A stretch of 64,000 bases of DNA from Fulvivirga ligni (GTDB lineage: Bacteria; Bacteroidota; Bacteroidia; Cytophagales; Cyclobacteriaceae): positions 4,383,001 to 4,447,000 of the forward strand of contig NZ_CP089979.1 in NCBI RefSeq assembly GCF_021389935.1, read 5' to 3'. Each line of letters starts with the position of its first letter. The stretch's first letter is position 1. Below the pieces are notes generated by a model that saw only the letters and a list, made by a program, of their open reading frames with translations, did no database searches and was not told where the DNA came from. Of this stretch, positions 9,707-18,990 are shown one piece after another. A program made the translations under genes and the position numbers.

Positions 9707-10741
9707 ATGGAAACCTGTTTAGTATTTACATTTCACTCGCCCTTACAACTCTCTGATTACTCATTTTTTGATATCGGTAAAAAGAAGTCATACTTTGACG
9801 AAAAGTATACTTATCAAAGATTTAAAAGTAATTACAAAAGCATTTTCTTGCCTGCTCTTAAGGGCATAGTTGACCTGCTTTCCAGAAGAGAGTTCAAGTG
9901 TTCTATCTACTTTTCTGGGGCATTCCTGGCGGCGTTAGACAGAACCGATCAGGAAATGCTGGATAAGCTAAAGAAACTGGTGAAAGATGGGAAAATAACG
10001 CTCTTAGGAGGCACCAGCCATGAATCAATCGCTTGTCTATTTTCAAAATCATTATTTGAGTCTCAACTATTAGCTCATAAGAAGCTGGTAAAGAGACTAT
10101 TTGGCATCTCTCCTACTGTATTTAACAATACAGAAAACATTCATTTTAATGACCTCATTCCTATTATTGAAAAGCATGGCTATAAGGCATTAATTACAGA
10201 GGCCCTGACCTGGTATTTACATAATCATTCACCGTTTCAGCTATTCAAAGCCGCAAAAAGCGACATAGCAGTCTTCATTAATCAATCCCCTGGTGTGCAA
10301 GGCGAAAGTGGCACACTCATCACCAGGCAGATTGACCCGATGCTGGCCACCTACAATAACTGGAAGGATCATATTCTGAACATCATAAAACAGAGTGACA
10401 GCCTGATTACACTCGATGAAGCGCTCAAAAAATATAAGGCTGAGTTCACCTATTCGATACCGATGCCTATAGGAAGAAAAAGAACTAACGTGGGAGTAGC
10501 TTCCTTTTCAGAAAATGCAATGCAGAAAGAGGTAATCACAAAACTTAAAATCCTTGAAGGGAAAGTAGAGACTAAAAAGAATAAGGAGGACCTGCTCTAT
10601 GAGCTTTCTAAGTTTACTTCTGGCGATTATTTCCTGGATATGAACTATAAGAGCATCACCTCGCCAGATAAACAACCCTATGATTATTACATCTCAATGA
10701 TGAACATGCTATCTGATTTTGAGATAAGATTAGAGAAATGA
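9707..10741 (+). CDS. GH57-like protein, probably catalytically degenerate
   Basis: 344 residues, cytoplasmic. The N terminus METCLVFTFHSPLQLSDYSF corresponds to the GH57 opening (CFYFQxHQPxRL), and FNNTENIHFNDLIPII with HGYKALITEA (about 142-168) matches the region carrying the GH57 nucleophile Glu. The usual acid/base segment (DYETFGEHQ-type) is not found downstream; at the expected place the chain reads GTLITRQIDPMLATYNNW. The first motif also has His-Ser in place of His-Gln. The protein is shorter than typical ~400-residue relatives. It follows the GT4 gene with a 3-bp gap. It may be a non-catalytic partner of the GT4 or a much diverged enzyme. Confidence 0.75.
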   Translation: METCLVFTFHSPLQLSDYSFFDIGKKKSYFDEKYTYQRFKSNYKSIFLPALKGIVDLLSRREFKCSIYFSGAFLAALDRTDQEMLDKLKKLVKDGKITLLGGTSHESIACLFSKSLFESQLLAHKKLVKRLFGISPTVFNNTENIHFNDLIPIIEKHGYKALITEALTWYLHNHSPFQLFKAAKSDIAVFINQSPGVQGESGTLITRQIDPMLATYNNWKDHILNIIKQSDSLITLDEALKKYKAEFTYSIPMPIGRKRTNVGVASFSENAMQKEVITKLKILEGKVETKKNKEDLLYELSKFTSGDYFLDMNYKSITSPDKQPYDYYISMMNMLSDFEIRLEK

Positions 10742-10816
10742 TTTTACTCCTCGTGTAATAATGGTTGAATAATTGGGCTATCCTTTTGATATTAGCCACA
10801 GACCAAACTTAAAACT

Positions 10817-12121
10817 ATGAAACCTTACTTCCGCTATTTCATAATGGCCGGTTTATGCTTTTCTATGCATTTATCCTTAGCTCAAAAGTCTAAAGTTGAG
10901 CGTAAAATTGTACAGACCATAGACAAGCATAACGATCAATACATTGACCTTTTAAAAAAATCAGTTAGTATAAATAGTGGCACCATGAATTTCGATGGTG
11001 TTAGAGAGGTGGGGAAGTTATACAAACAAGAGCTTGATGCTTTAGGCTTCGAGACTACACTCACTTCAGGGCAAGCTTTTAATCGTGCCGGACATCTCGT
11101 AGCGAAACACATGGGCAAAAAAGGCCCTAAAATTCTTTTAATCGGTCATTTAGATACGGTTTTTGAACCAGAGAATCCTTTTCAGGAATACAAAATGCTG
11201 AATGATTCCATTATGAACGGACCTGGTGTGGCTGATATGAAAGGTGGCGATGTAATCATTATTGCAGCCATGCGAGCCCTTAAAGAAGCAGGTGTACTTG
11301 ATGACATGTCCATTACGATAGTGATGACAGGTGATGAAGAGAAAAGTGGAAGTCCGCTAGAGCTCAGCAAAAAAGAATTAGTAGATGCCGCCGAATGGGC
11401 TGACATTGCTTTAGGTTTTGAAAATGCCGATGGAAACCCAAAGACCATTGTGGTATCCAGAAGAGGATCACTAAGCTGGTCTTTAGAAGTAAAGGGCAAT
11501 GCTGCTCACTCTTCACAGATCTTCACTGACAAAGTAGGTACGGGCTCTATTTATGAGACCAGCAGAATATTAAATGAGTTCTACACACAATTATCAGGCG
11601 AACATAACCTGACCTTCAATCCAGGCTTTATCATTGGCGGCACCCAGGTAAAAATGGATGAAGATGGCGGCGGCGGTACTGCCCACGGAAAAACCAACGT
11701 AGTATCAGAAAGCACCATCGTTCGTGGTGACATTAGAGCTGTTTCTTTGGAGCAACTGGAAAAGGCTCAAAAAGTGATGCAGGATATAGTGAGCAAAAAC
11801 TATCCAAAAACCAGCGCCGTTTTAACTTTCGCTGAAAATGGATATCCTCCCCTGGGCCTTACTGATGGCAACAACCAACTGCTAAAAGTATACGACCAGG
11901 TAAGTAAAGACCTAGGCTTTGGCCCCGTGGACCCGGTAAACCCCAGAAATGCCGGAGCCGCAGACATCTCCTTCACCGCCGGATATGTGGACATGGCAGT
12001 TGATGGCCTCGGCCTCAGCGGCGCTGATGATCATACCGTCAATGAAACTGGTAACCTGAATATGGTTCCAGTGCAAGCCAAAAGAGCGGCGGTTTTGATG
12101 TACAGGTTGTCGAGGGATTAG
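10817..12121 (+). CDS. Secreted M20 family metallopeptidase (carboxypeptidase G2-like)
   Basis: 434 residues with a signal peptide ending around LSLAQ (residue 22). Zinc-binding motifs of the M20 family are visible: LIGHLDTVFE (His and the catalytic Asp, about 112-121), GPGVADMKGG (bridging Asp, about 135-144) and TGDEEKSGS (catalytic Glu and metal Glu, about 171-179). A dimerisation domain follows, and GADDHTVNE near the C terminus supplies the last metal His. Such enzymes remove C-terminal amino acids or hydrolyse acylated amino acids in the periplasm. The substrate is not readable. A single gene after the glycogen cluster, followed by a repeat island. Confidence 0.88.
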   Translation: MKPYFRYFIMAGLCFSMHLSLAQKSKVERKIVQTIDKHNDQYIDLLKKSVSINSGTMNFDGVREVGKLYKQELDALGFETTLTSGQAFNRAGHLVAKHMGKKGPKILLIGHLDTVFEPENPFQEYKMLNDSIMNGPGVADMKGGDVIIIAAMRALKEAGVLDDMSITIVMTGDEEKSGSPLELSKKELVDAAEWADIALGFENADGNPKTIVVSRRGSLSWSLEVKGNAAHSSQIFTDKVGTGSIYETSRILNEFYTQLSGEHNLTFNPGFIIGGTQVKMDEDGGGGTAHGKTNVVSESTIVRGDIRAVSLEQLEKAQKVMQDIVSKNYPKTSAVLTFAENGYPPLGLTDGNNQLLKVYDQVSKDLGFGPVDPVNPRNAGAADISFTAGYVDMAVDGLGLSGADDHTVNETGNLNMVPVQAKRAAVLMYRLSRD

Positions 12122-12146
12122 AGCGGGTATCAGTATTATATCAAAA

Positions 12147-12255
12147 CGTCATTCTTGAATTCAGTAGCGGAGGAATATCCAGAATCTTAGTGTTGGCTTT
12201 CTAGAGGCTGAACAGCGAGATTCCGGCTCTCCGCTGCGCTGCGGCCGGAATGACG
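12147..12255 (+). repeat. CGTCATTC-bounded palindromic element, copy 1
   Basis: Starts CGTCATTC and ends GGCCGGAATGACG, so the ends are inverted repeats. An inner hairpin is ATTCCGG...CCGGAAT around CTCTCCGCTGCGCTGCGG. Further copies are at 12664, 43687, 45364 (inverted) and a remnant at 49691. Confidence 0.85.
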
Positions 12256-12378
12256 TTTCCGTTTAGAGCATCTATTCTTCTTTATTATGTTCAAGTTGAT
12301 GTTACAGCCTGTAGTTTCGTAGGTGTCTCCACCTACGAAGGCGACGGCTTCATAAATGGCAATAGCCGAAGCTATTCA

Positions 12379-12643
12379 GGCATATTGGCACTTCAGGTTG
12401 CCTACACTTTAAAGATAGTTAGCAATTCTGATCGTCTACCCTTCGACGGGGCTCAGGATGACTTGATGATGGCCTTCAAATCTTGCTGCTCAGTCGTGCG
12501 AATAACCTTAAATGAAAAACAGGTTTATCTCAAGTCCTTAGTGGCAGTCCATATCTATGGAATAATGCCGCTCTCGGAAGACCTTGGAGCAAGAAAGATT
12601 TTTTTGTTACTTTTTTGATCGATTGCAAAAAAGTAAAGGAACC
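12379..12643 (+). repeat. Composite repeat unit, copy 1
   Basis: Module order: GGCATAT...CAGGTTGCC, then CGACGGGGCTCAGGATGAC (ending 12462), TCTTGCTGCTCAGTCGTG, CTCTCGGAAGACC, and a perfect 11-bp hairpin TTACTTTTTTG/CAAAAAAGTAA at 12607-12636 with an 8-nt loop. The same order recurs nine more times in the window. Confidence 0.85.
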
Positions 12644-12663
12644 GTAGCTATGGAAAGCAAGAA

Positions 12664-12768
12664 GGAATTCAGTAGCGTAGCGGATGAATATCCGGAATCT
12701 TACTGTTGCGTTTCTAGAGGCTGAACAGCGAGATTCCGGCTCTCCGCTGCGCTGCGGCCGGAATGACG
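12664..12768 (+). repeat. CGTCATTC-bounded palindromic element, copy 2 (5' end lost)
   Basis: Nearly identical to copy 1 from GGAATTCAGTAGCG onward and ends CCGGAATGACG. The leading CGTCATTC is missing, replaced by AGCAAGAA. Confidence 0.8.
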
Positions 12769-12872
12769 CTTTGTTTGGGGTATCTATTCTTTCCAAGGTG
12801 ATGTCACAGGTTGCAGCTTCGTAGGTGGTACACTCAAGAAGGCGAAGTTACTTTGGCTAGTCTTATTGACTA

Positions 12873-12923
12873 ACTGGCATTACAAATGCCATTCTCTACA
12901 AATCCTCGTTGAAAACGAGGATT
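12873..12923 (+). repeat. Double hairpin module (GGCATT/AATGCC and AATCCTCGTT/AACGAGGATT)
   Basis: GGCATT-aca-AATGCC is followed by a 10-bp stem AATCCTCGTT (12901-12910) and AACGAGGATT (12914-12923) with a 3-nt loop. Related copies are near 46409-46452, 53208-53262, 54087-54141 and 54559-54606. Confidence 0.75.
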
Positions 12924-12944
12924 AGATTGCAGTGCTAAAAACTA

Positions 12945-13691
12945 TTACTTATGCCTAATAGCTGCATTTACTGCGGCGCCGATGATGCCTGCGTTGTTGA
13001 GCTTCTCGGAGACGGAATAAGGGGTTTTAATATCTATTTGCTTTCTGTAAAGATGTATTTTCTTGCTCACGCCTCCGCCGAGTATGATGTAGTCGGGTGA
13101 AAAGACTCTTTCTACATGCTTGAGGAAGAAGTTGAGTCGTTTGCCCCAGTCTTTGAAGCTTAGGTCTTCGCGCTTTCTGGCTGAATCCGCGGCGTAGCGT
13201 TCTATTACTTTTCCATCTTTGCCAAACATGCGGCCTACTTCAAAATTTGGGATAAGCTCACCGTTGAAGAAGGCTCCGCTACCCAGGCCTGTGCCTATGG
13301 TTATGGTCATCACCAAGCCTGATTTGTTCTTGCCTGCTCCGAACTTCATTTCTGCTATTCCTGCGGCATCGGCGTCGTTGATGATGGTAAATTTGAGGTC
13401 ATCACAGTATTCGCTGAAGAGGTCATCTATCTGCTGGCCTTTCCAGGCTTTATCCAGATTAGAATTGTACATGGCTTTGCCACATTTCACTACTGTTGGA
13501 AATGCACAGCCAATATCATCAGTCCACTGGAAGTGGTCCTTTATTTCTTTGATTACTTGAGCTACCGCAATTGGGGTAGATGGCTTGGGCGTTTCCACAC
13601 GAAATCTGTCAGAAACAAGTACGCCTTTTTTTGTATCTACTATGGCTCCTTTTATTCCTGAGCCTCCTATATCTATGCCTAGTATTTCCAT
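12945..13691 (-). CDS. ppgK: Polyphosphate glucokinase (ROK family)
   Basis: 248 residues from the ATG at 13691, chosen because the ROK phosphate-binding loop [16 protein letters not shown] follows directly; an upstream in-frame start at 13730 would add 13 unrelated residues. Other motifs are the sugar-binding [11 protein letters not shown] (Asp base), [15 protein letters not shown], and [10 protein letters not shown]. The short length and [22 protein letters not shown] segment match PpgK, which phosphorylates glucose using polyphosphate. Cytoplasmic. In this neighbourhood it would feed glucose released by GH31 back to glucose-6-phosphate. It lies downstream of the endonuclease gene but behind a terminator. 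Confidence 0.9.
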   Translation of the reverse strand: MEILGIDIGGSGIKGAIVDTKKGVLVSDRFRVETPKPSTPIAVAQVIKEIKDHFQWTDDIGCAFPTVVKCGKAMYNSNLDKAWKGQQIDDLFSEYCDDLKFTIINDADAAGIAEMKFGAGKNKSGLVMTITIGTGLGSGAFFNGELIPNFEVGRMFGKDGKVIERYAADSARKREDLSFKDWGKRLNFFLKHVERVFSPDYIILGGGVSKKIHLYRKQIDIKTPYSVSEKLNNAGIIGAAVNAAIRHK

Positions 13692-13748
13692 AAAGTCCTT
13701 TAAGATATCCAGAAATGGGCAACTGAACAAATTATGAAGTGAATAGAA

Positions 13749-13808
13749 AATAGGCCCTCAAAAAAGTGATAACCATTTAGGTTAATCCCAGTTTTTAAAG
13801 GGCCTATT
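13749..13808 (-). terminator. Terminator-like long hairpin after the endonuclease I gene
   Basis: Perfect 10-bp inverted repeat AATAGGCCCT (13749-13758) and AGGGCCTATT (13799-13808), 40-nt loop. On the minus strand it is followed by TTTTCTATTC. It lies between the endonuclease stop and the ppgK start. Confidence 0.6.
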
Positions 13809-13817
13809 TATATTATT

Positions 13818-15683
13818 TTACTGAGCCATTATCAATTGACTCATTGGCGACTGATCTGATTCAACCTGAAGAATATAAATACCTTTTTGAGGTAGAACAA
13901 GAGGAATTTCAGCGGTCTCTTGGCTAACAGCCTGATCAATAACTACCTTACCTGAAACATCTAAAACAATAATTCTTGTGGGCTCAATTCCTTTGAAGTG
14001 TAAAGTATTGTCATAGTAATACACTTTCATATCAACCTGATTTTCAACGACATCAGAGGCTTTTCTAGCAAACGGAGAACCACTTCCCCAAATAGATGCT
14101 ACCCACTCAGGATGATCTACAAATGGGTTTCTATTACCCTGATAGCTATGAACAGCATCATTTCTATCTCTTTCTTTTTGGCTTACGGGGTCACTATTAT
14201 GCCAGCTAATCAACATGTTGAGCATCCATGACTCAAATACTTGATTATTGGTTCCGTTTAAAACGGCATTAGAATAAGAAGAGTTAGATTCCCATGATCC
14301 GATTACATTTTGATATCTGGTAGCCATGTAGAAATAAGCTCTGGCCACATCTCCCTTAAATTCATCTATTGGTTCGAATACTGTACCTGAATAGCCCAAT
14401 CCACTCACTGCTGAGCCTAACTTACTACCATTAGATGAGGTATAGCTGGCGCTTCCTACTTCACCGTAAGGATAGCTGCTTCTGCGACCGTTAACATATC
14501 CATCAGTCGGGAAAATATGGTGTACGTCTGAGTTCATCGGCTCAATAGCTCCACCAAACCAGCTTCTAGGAAAGCTATGTTCTCTGTTATAGCAATCTCC
14601 TTCCACAGCGTAAGTACCGCACTGGTCACTTACTTTGGTAAAGGTATAGCTATCTGATCCTCCCGGCTTTTCTGAGTAGATATCCAATATTGTTCCGTCA
14701 TTTTCATAGTAAGCATCTAATTCGTTAGAAGAATAGAAAGTCCATAAGGCACCATAGCCTTGAGCGGTATGCGTTTTGATAATATCATACAATGCCGTTT
14801 TCAAGGTATATCCACCTAGGCCAGATGTACCAGCATAATAGCCAGTGCCACCTCCGCCTCCACCACCAGAACCAATGGTGAAGCTAGTACTTTCCTGGCT
14901 ACCAAAATCACCACCTGAAGCATAAGAACTGCTTCCTGAAAGTACATATGATCCGCTGCCATAAGAACAGCAGATACCATCACCATAAGCATCATAAATA
15001 ATGAACGTGTAGCTACCATCTGCCAGGCAAAAATCTTCTGAATAAGATGAGTTGCTGGCATAGCCGTTTCCGGAATATAACACTGTACTACTACTGCTTT
15101 TAAGTTCCCAGCTGGTCTCTGAACCGTAGTTATCCGTGTTTAATGAAAGTGTAACTTCAGTATCGCTACAGCCTGAGCCACCGCCTCCACCACCTCCGCC
15201 AGAGGTAGGCTGAAAGTCATCTACATACACCACCTCGGAGCCATCAAAGCCGCTTACATCATAGAAGCGGAGGCCTACCAATATGGAAGATGTTGACGGC
15301 GTATAGCTGTAAGTTATTTGCTGCCACTGACCGGTAGTGGCATTCGCTGAATAATCTCTATAACCATCTACATAAAGTCGTGCTCTCACATGCCCTTCTG
15401 TATGGTATACCCAAACAGAAAAGTTATAATTCACACCAGGCGTTACGCTTATGGTTTGAAGAAAATCGGTATTACTCTGAGTTGTGGTATTCACGGTTAC
15501 TCTAGCTGTGGTACTGCCAGACTTCACCGTACTGGAGTTAGAGCTCACGCTGATACCACCGTCTATGGTAGTCCAGCCGTTAGGGGTACTTCCCGACCAT
15601 GATTCAAACGAACCATTTTGCACCTGGCCAAAAACAACGGTGCTAATTAGACATAATAATGCTAGTAAAGATCTTTTTTTCAT
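13818..15683 (-). CDS. Secreted endonuclease I family nuclease with T9SS sorting domain
   Basis: 621 residues from the ATG at 15683, which begins a clean signal peptide (MKKRSLLALLCLISTVVFGQ). Order: carbohydrate-binding-like jelly roll (about 20-160), Gly-rich linker, a Cys-containing beta domain with DGSYTFIIYDAYGDGICCSYG, a second Gly linker, then an EndA-like nuclease (PF04231) with CYNREHSFPRSWFGG and NSDVHHIFPTDGYVNGRRS. The last ~75 residues (LDVSGKVVID...KGIYILQV) are a type A T9SS C-terminal domain, so the enzyme is exported across the outer membrane. It probably degrades extracellular DNA/RNA. A hairpin terminator follows. Confidence 0.9.
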   Translation of the reverse strand: MKKRSLLALLCLISTVVFGQVQNGSFESWSGSTPNGWTTIDGGISVSSNSSTVKSGSTTARVTVNTTTQSNTDFLQTISVTPGVNYNFSVWVYHTEGHVRARLYVDGYRDYSANATTGQWQQITYSYTPSTSSILVGLRFYDVSGFDGSEVVYVDDFQPTSGGGGGGGGSGCSDTEVTLSLNTDNYGSETSWELKSSSSTVLYSGNGYASNSSYSEDFCLADGSYTFIIYDAYGDGICCSYGSGSYVLSGSSSYASGGDFGSQESTSFTIGSGGGGGGGTGYYAGTSGLGGYTLKTALYDIIKTHTAQGYGALWTFYSSNELDAYYENDGTILDIYSEKPGGSDSYTFTKVSDQCGTYAVEGDCYNREHSFPRSWFGGAIEPMNSDVHHIFPTDGYVNGRRSSYPYGEVGSASYTSSNGSKLGSAVSGLGYSGTVFEPIDEFKGDVARAYFYMATRYQNVIGSWESNSSYSNAVLNGTNNQVFESWMLNMLISWHNSDPVSQKERDRNDAVHSYQGNRNPFVDHPEWVASIWGSGSPFARKASDVVENQVDMKVYYYDNTLHFKGIEPTRIIVLDVSGKVVIDQAVSQETAEIPLVLPQKGIYILQVESDQSPMSQLIMAQ

Positions 15684-15776
15684 ACAATGGGTTTTAAATG
15701 GTTGAGTAAGCAATTTACTATTACTTTTCATTAAAACCCAGCTAACTTTATTAGGCGGTGGTTAAGTTAAAACTCC

Positions 15777-16193
15777 CTAACTATCAGCAAGAAGGAATTC
15801 CATGGCTGAATCTTCATCAGAAAATAACTTAAAAGGCAGATTAAATTTATTCACTGCTGATAGTATCAAGTTTAGATAATACTTCTTAAAAACATTCGCA
15901 CCGGATATTACTGCGGCTCTTTTCAAACCACCTTCTATGGCAGCTGGCACCATCTCATGCCCGAACCACTTTCTGTTTTCAGGAGAAACTACTCCCTGAT
16001 GCCTGGTATCAGACATAAATAATGACACTGTTTTTCCATCTGCTGACCAGTCCAAAAGGGCTTGGAATGGCTTTCTATACTGCTCTAAAGACAAACTTTT
16101 CTCTCCCTCCCAAACAATCTTCCCTAGTTGTATTTCCTCATCATACAGCACTGTAGCATAAGGCTCTTTTAAAATTTCTGTAAGGGTATTCAT
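15777..16193 (-). CDS. Conserved hypothetical protein, STAS/SpoIIAA-like
   Basis: 138 residues, no signal peptide or membrane segment, so cytoplasmic. The pattern of an N-terminal strand pair (ATVLYDEEIQLGKIVWEG), a helix, SLFMSDTRHQGVVSPENRKWF in the middle, and KRAAVISGANVFKKYYLNLI then LPFKLFSDEDSAMEFL at the end recalls single-domain STAS-like proteins of Bacteroidota. No catalytic residues recognised. Upstream of the endonuclease gene on the same strand but 93 bp away, so perhaps its own transcript. Function unknown. Confidence 0.65.
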   Translation of the reverse strand: MNTLTEILKEPYATVLYDEEIQLGKIVWEGEKSLSLEQYRKPFQALLDWSADGKTVSLFMSDTRHQGVVSPENRKWFGHEMVPAAIEGGLKRAAVISGANVFKKYYLNLILSAVNKFNLPFKLFSDEDSAMEFLLADS

Positions 16194-16330
16194 TAGTTAA
16201 TTAGCTATTGACACATTGAAAATACTACTTTTTACACAAAATGGAAAATCCTGATTATCAATAATATATTTCATAAAATGATGTCCGTAATTATCAATTA
16301 ATATAAATTTATAATTACAAAATATAAATT

Positions 16331-16732
16331 ATGAAAATAACTCTTCAAATAATGGCCGCATTATTATTATCAGTAGGCTGTAACAGACCGCAGGAAACAG
16401 CAGATAGAGAGAGCCTGCAGATTGAAAAAATAAATAAGAGCGACTTAGTGGGGCAATGGGAAAATAAGAGTTCGGACAGCAATAATAAAATTGCAGCTAT
16501 CTACCTAAAAGAGGACGGCAAAGCATTCATCACTTACAGTGATGACAGACAATTTGAAGGCACCTGGGACTCTCGATTTGTGAAGCCCGTGGGTGTAGTT
16601 GATGTAACTTCTGATCTCCTCATTAATTTTAAAGAAACAGATGCACAATTAATGAAGCTTTTGCTCGCCCTTAAGGAAAAGGAGAATGTTTACTATCTAT
16701 CAGGGAATGACATATTCCTAGAAAAGCAGTAA
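16331..16732 (+). CDS. Small hypothetical lipoprotein
   Basis: 133 residues with a lipoprotein signal, lipobox LSVGC (Cys17). The mature part contains LVGQWENKSSDSN, IYLKEDGKAFITYSDDRQFEGTWD and a C-terminal YYLSGNDIFLEKQ, a pattern seen in lipocalin-like or copper-resistance-NlpE-like small beta barrels; assignment is weak. It converges with the branching enzyme gene, with stops 7 bp apart. The 137-bp upstream is AT-rich. No partner is evident. Confidence 0.7.
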   Translation: MKITLQIMAALLLSVGCNRPQETADRESLQIEKINKSDLVGQWENKSSDSNNKIAAIYLKEDGKAFITYSDDRQFEGTWDSRFVKPVGVVDVTSDLLINFKETDAQLMKLLLALKEKENVYYLSGNDIFLEKQ

Positions 16733-16739
16733 ATACATT

Positions 16740-18749
16740 TTAATCCACCTTCTTCAGCACCAAAGCTGATCTGCTTGGGATATAAACACTAAGCTTATCA
16801 TCTTTAAGTGTGTGATATTCTGTATTGGCATCTACCCTATTATGACCACCAAACTCAGGAGCATCTGATATAAGCACAGCCTTATATTTTCCTGCCTGGT
16901 TAGATGTAAATGTGTAATCTGCTATAGAATGTGATGAATGGAAGTTGATGATGAAAATGAGGTTATTCCTTTCATAAATAATCACCTTATTTTCAGCATC
17001 CATGTTTAGCTGCTGCGCCGGATTGGCCGAAAGCACATGATTATCTTTCATAACATGTACCATGGCTCTGTCAAAATTATTGAGATACTGATACTTAAGA
17101 TCAGGGTTGTCAACCAATTGCCATTGTCTGCGAGCATATTTATAGCTCCAGCCATTATCTTGTCTCGGGAAATCTATCCACTCCGGATGACCAAACTCAT
17201 TGCCAATAAAGTTCAGATAGCCCTCTCCTCCTACCGTGGCAGTTATTAATCGTAGAAGCTTATGTAATGCCATGCCTCTATCTATGATGATATTATCGTC
17301 ATCTTTAGACATGTGCCAATACATTTCTTTATCCATAAGCCAGAAGGCCAGGGTTTTATCTCCTACTAGAGCTTGATCATGAGATTCAGAATAGGCGATT
17401 GTTTTCTCCTTCCATCTGCGGTTAGAAAGCACATCCCAGATCTGATGAATATCCCAGTCTTCATCTGGTGTATGCTTCAAAATTTTAATCCAATAATCTG
17501 GTATTCCCATACCCAGGCGGTAATCAAAACCCACCCCGCCTTCATCTACCTTTCGGCTAATGCCCGGCATACCGCTCATATCTTCTGCAATAGAAATGGC
17601 AGCAGGCTTTAATTCATGTATAAGCACATTGGCCAATTGTAAATACCTGATAGCGTCCCAGTCTACCATGTCTTTAAAATACTTGTCATAATGATCAAAA
17701 GACACATGATCACCATGGTGGTGATACATCATGGAAGTGACACCATCGAACCTATAGCCATCAAAATGAAACTCTTCGATCCAGTATCTCACATTTGAAA
17801 GTAGGAAGCGCAATACTTCATCCTTGCTGTAATCAAAGAGCTTAGAATCCCAGCCTGTATGATAACCGCGGCCCCCTTCATGGAAATACTGATGTCCGGA
17901 ACCATCAAAATCATTGAGTCCCTCAGACATGTTCTTCACGGCATGCGAGTGCACCATATCCATGATCACCGCCATTCCCATTTCATGGGCTTTGTTAACC
18001 ATGTATTTCAGGTCCTCCGGGCTTCCAAAACGAGATGAGGGCGCGAAGAAATTAGAAACATGATAGCCAAAAGAGCCATAATAAGGATGCTCCTTGATAG
18101 CCATAAACTGCACGCAGTTATATCCCAAATCCTGAATCCTGGGTAAAATATTATCAGCGAATTCACGATAGGTGCCTACCCCTTCCTTCTCCTGAGCCAT
18201 ACCTAAATGACACTCATAAATGATTGGTTCCTTTATAGCATCGAGATCAAAAGACTGATCTGTCCAATGGAATGGCTCAGCGGGATTCCATATCTGGCCA
18301 GAGAAATCATGTGTTTGTTCATCCTGCACCGCCCTGTTGATGTAAGCCGGAATTCGATCCTTATATTGATCATTGGCCATTACCTTCACCTTTACCCTTG
18401 ACTGGTGTGGAAGTACGTTCTGATTACCTTCATCAGGCAAAAAAATCTCCCAAATACCGTCCTCTTTCTTCTCTAAGGCATGACTTTGACTATCCCAACC
18501 GTTAAAATCGCCTATCAACCACAGCTGCTGTGCAGCAGGAGCCCACTCTCTATACCACCAGCCTTTTTTATCATGATCATAATGAAAACCAAGTTCCTTA
18601 TCTCTGCTGGCATAACTCTTAAGTGACTTATGGGCATTGGTAATGTCTTTGTATTTATCTACATAGAACTCATATCTTTTATTAATGTCCTCTTCGTATG
18701 GTTTTAACCACGGATCATCTTGTACGAGTTGAAGGCTTTCTTCGGTCAT
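16740..18749 (-). CDS. glgB: 1,4-alpha-glucan branching enzyme, GH13 (eukaryote-like subgroup)
   Basis: 669 residues, cytoplasmic. The N-terminal CBM48 domain (about 50-150) has FHYDHDKKGWWYREWAPAAQ and LIGDFNGWD. The GH13 barrel shows the nucleophile region FDGYRFDGVTSMMY (about 327-340), acid IAEDMSGMPG (about 383-392) and YSESHDQALVGDK. The start WLKPYEEDINKRY and overall length fit GH13_8 branching enzymes, which form alpha-1,6 branches in glycogen. With GT3 it gives a eukaryote-like glycogen-making pair. The gene stands alone, 11 kb from the synthase. The upstream side is a TTATTGG repeat. Confidence 0.93.
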   Translation of the reverse strand: MTEESLQLVQDDPWLKPYEEDINKRYEFYVDKYKDITNAHKSLKSYASRDKELGFHYDHDKKGWWYREWAPAAQQLWLIGDFNGWDSQSHALEKKEDGIWEIFLPDEGNQNVLPHQSRVKVKVMANDQYKDRIPAYINRAVQDEQTHDFSGQIWNPAEPFHWTDQSFDLDAIKEPIIYECHLGMAQEKEGVGTYREFADNILPRIQDLGYNCVQFMAIKEHPYYGSFGYHVSNFFAPSSRFGSPEDLKYMVNKAHEMGMAVIMDMVHSHAVKNMSEGLNDFDGSGHQYFHEGGRGYHTGWDSKLFDYSKDEVLRFLLSNVRYWIEEFHFDGYRFDGVTSMMYHHHGDHVSFDHYDKYFKDMVDWDAIRYLQLANVLIHELKPAAISIAEDMSGMPGISRKVDEGGVGFDYRLGMGIPDYWIKILKHTPDEDWDIHQIWDVLSNRRWKEKTIAYSESHDQALVGDKTLAFWLMDKEMYWHMSKDDDNIIIDRGMALHKLLRLITATVGGEGYLNFIGNEFGHPEWIDFPRQDNGWSYKYARRQWQLVDNPDLKYQYLNNFDRAMVHVMKDNHVLSANPAQQLNMDAENKVIIYERNNLIFIINFHSSHSIADYTFTSNQAGKYKAVLISDAPEFGGHNRVDANTEYHTLKDDKLSVYIPSRSALVLKKVD

Positions 18750-18811
18750 GGGTTGGCGTTGATTTGTTATATCTAATATACAGGGATTCTTTGAAATTGT
18801 TATTGATTGTT

Positions 18812-18890
18812 GTTATTGGTTATTGGTTATTGGTTATTGGGTTATTGGTTATTGGTTATTGGGTTATTGAGTTATTGAGTTATTATTCTC
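18812..18890. repeat. TTATTGG/TTATTGAG simple repeat block 1
   Basis: About ten head-to-tail 7- or 8-bp units (TTATTGG, TTATTGGG, then TTATTGAG), degenerating into ATTCTCATTACTCATATCTA. Lies upstream of glgB and upstream of the DUF983 gene. Related blocks are at 20329, 28301 and 29022. Confidence 0.85.
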
Positions 18891-18990
18891 ATTACTCATA
18901 TCTATATATTCGATTATTACCATAGAAACGATGAAAATTACCGGGACTATGGGGTTGGTTAATATTATTTTTGCGGAAATTTGAGATAAG

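Larger units (their letters stand above)
12122..12944. repeat. Noncoding repeat island 1
   Basis: There is no credible gene. The stretch holds two copies of a ~108-bp CGTCATTCC-bounded palindromic element (12147-12255, 12664-12768), a TTCGTAGGTG hairpin (12316-12339), one composite unit (12379-12643) and an AATCCTCGTT hairpin (12901-12923). All recur in the islands near 44-46 and 52-55 kb. Apparent open frames here repeat with the DNA repeats and look incidental. Confidence 0.85.

Noticed and set aside
9707-10741. Frameshift explaining the missing GH57 acid/base motif
   Set aside because: No alternative frame near 10250-10450 encodes a DYETFGEH-like peptide, and the reading frame is intact to a normal stop.
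12250-12618. Open frame ending …LSEDLAARKIFLLLF-like, with similar frames at 43803, 45484 and 53884
   Set aside because: The conserved protein ending is simply the translation of the repeated DNA (CTCTCGGAAGACC plus hairpin); the opposite strand gives equally conserved frames, and there are no start signals or coding-type substitutions.
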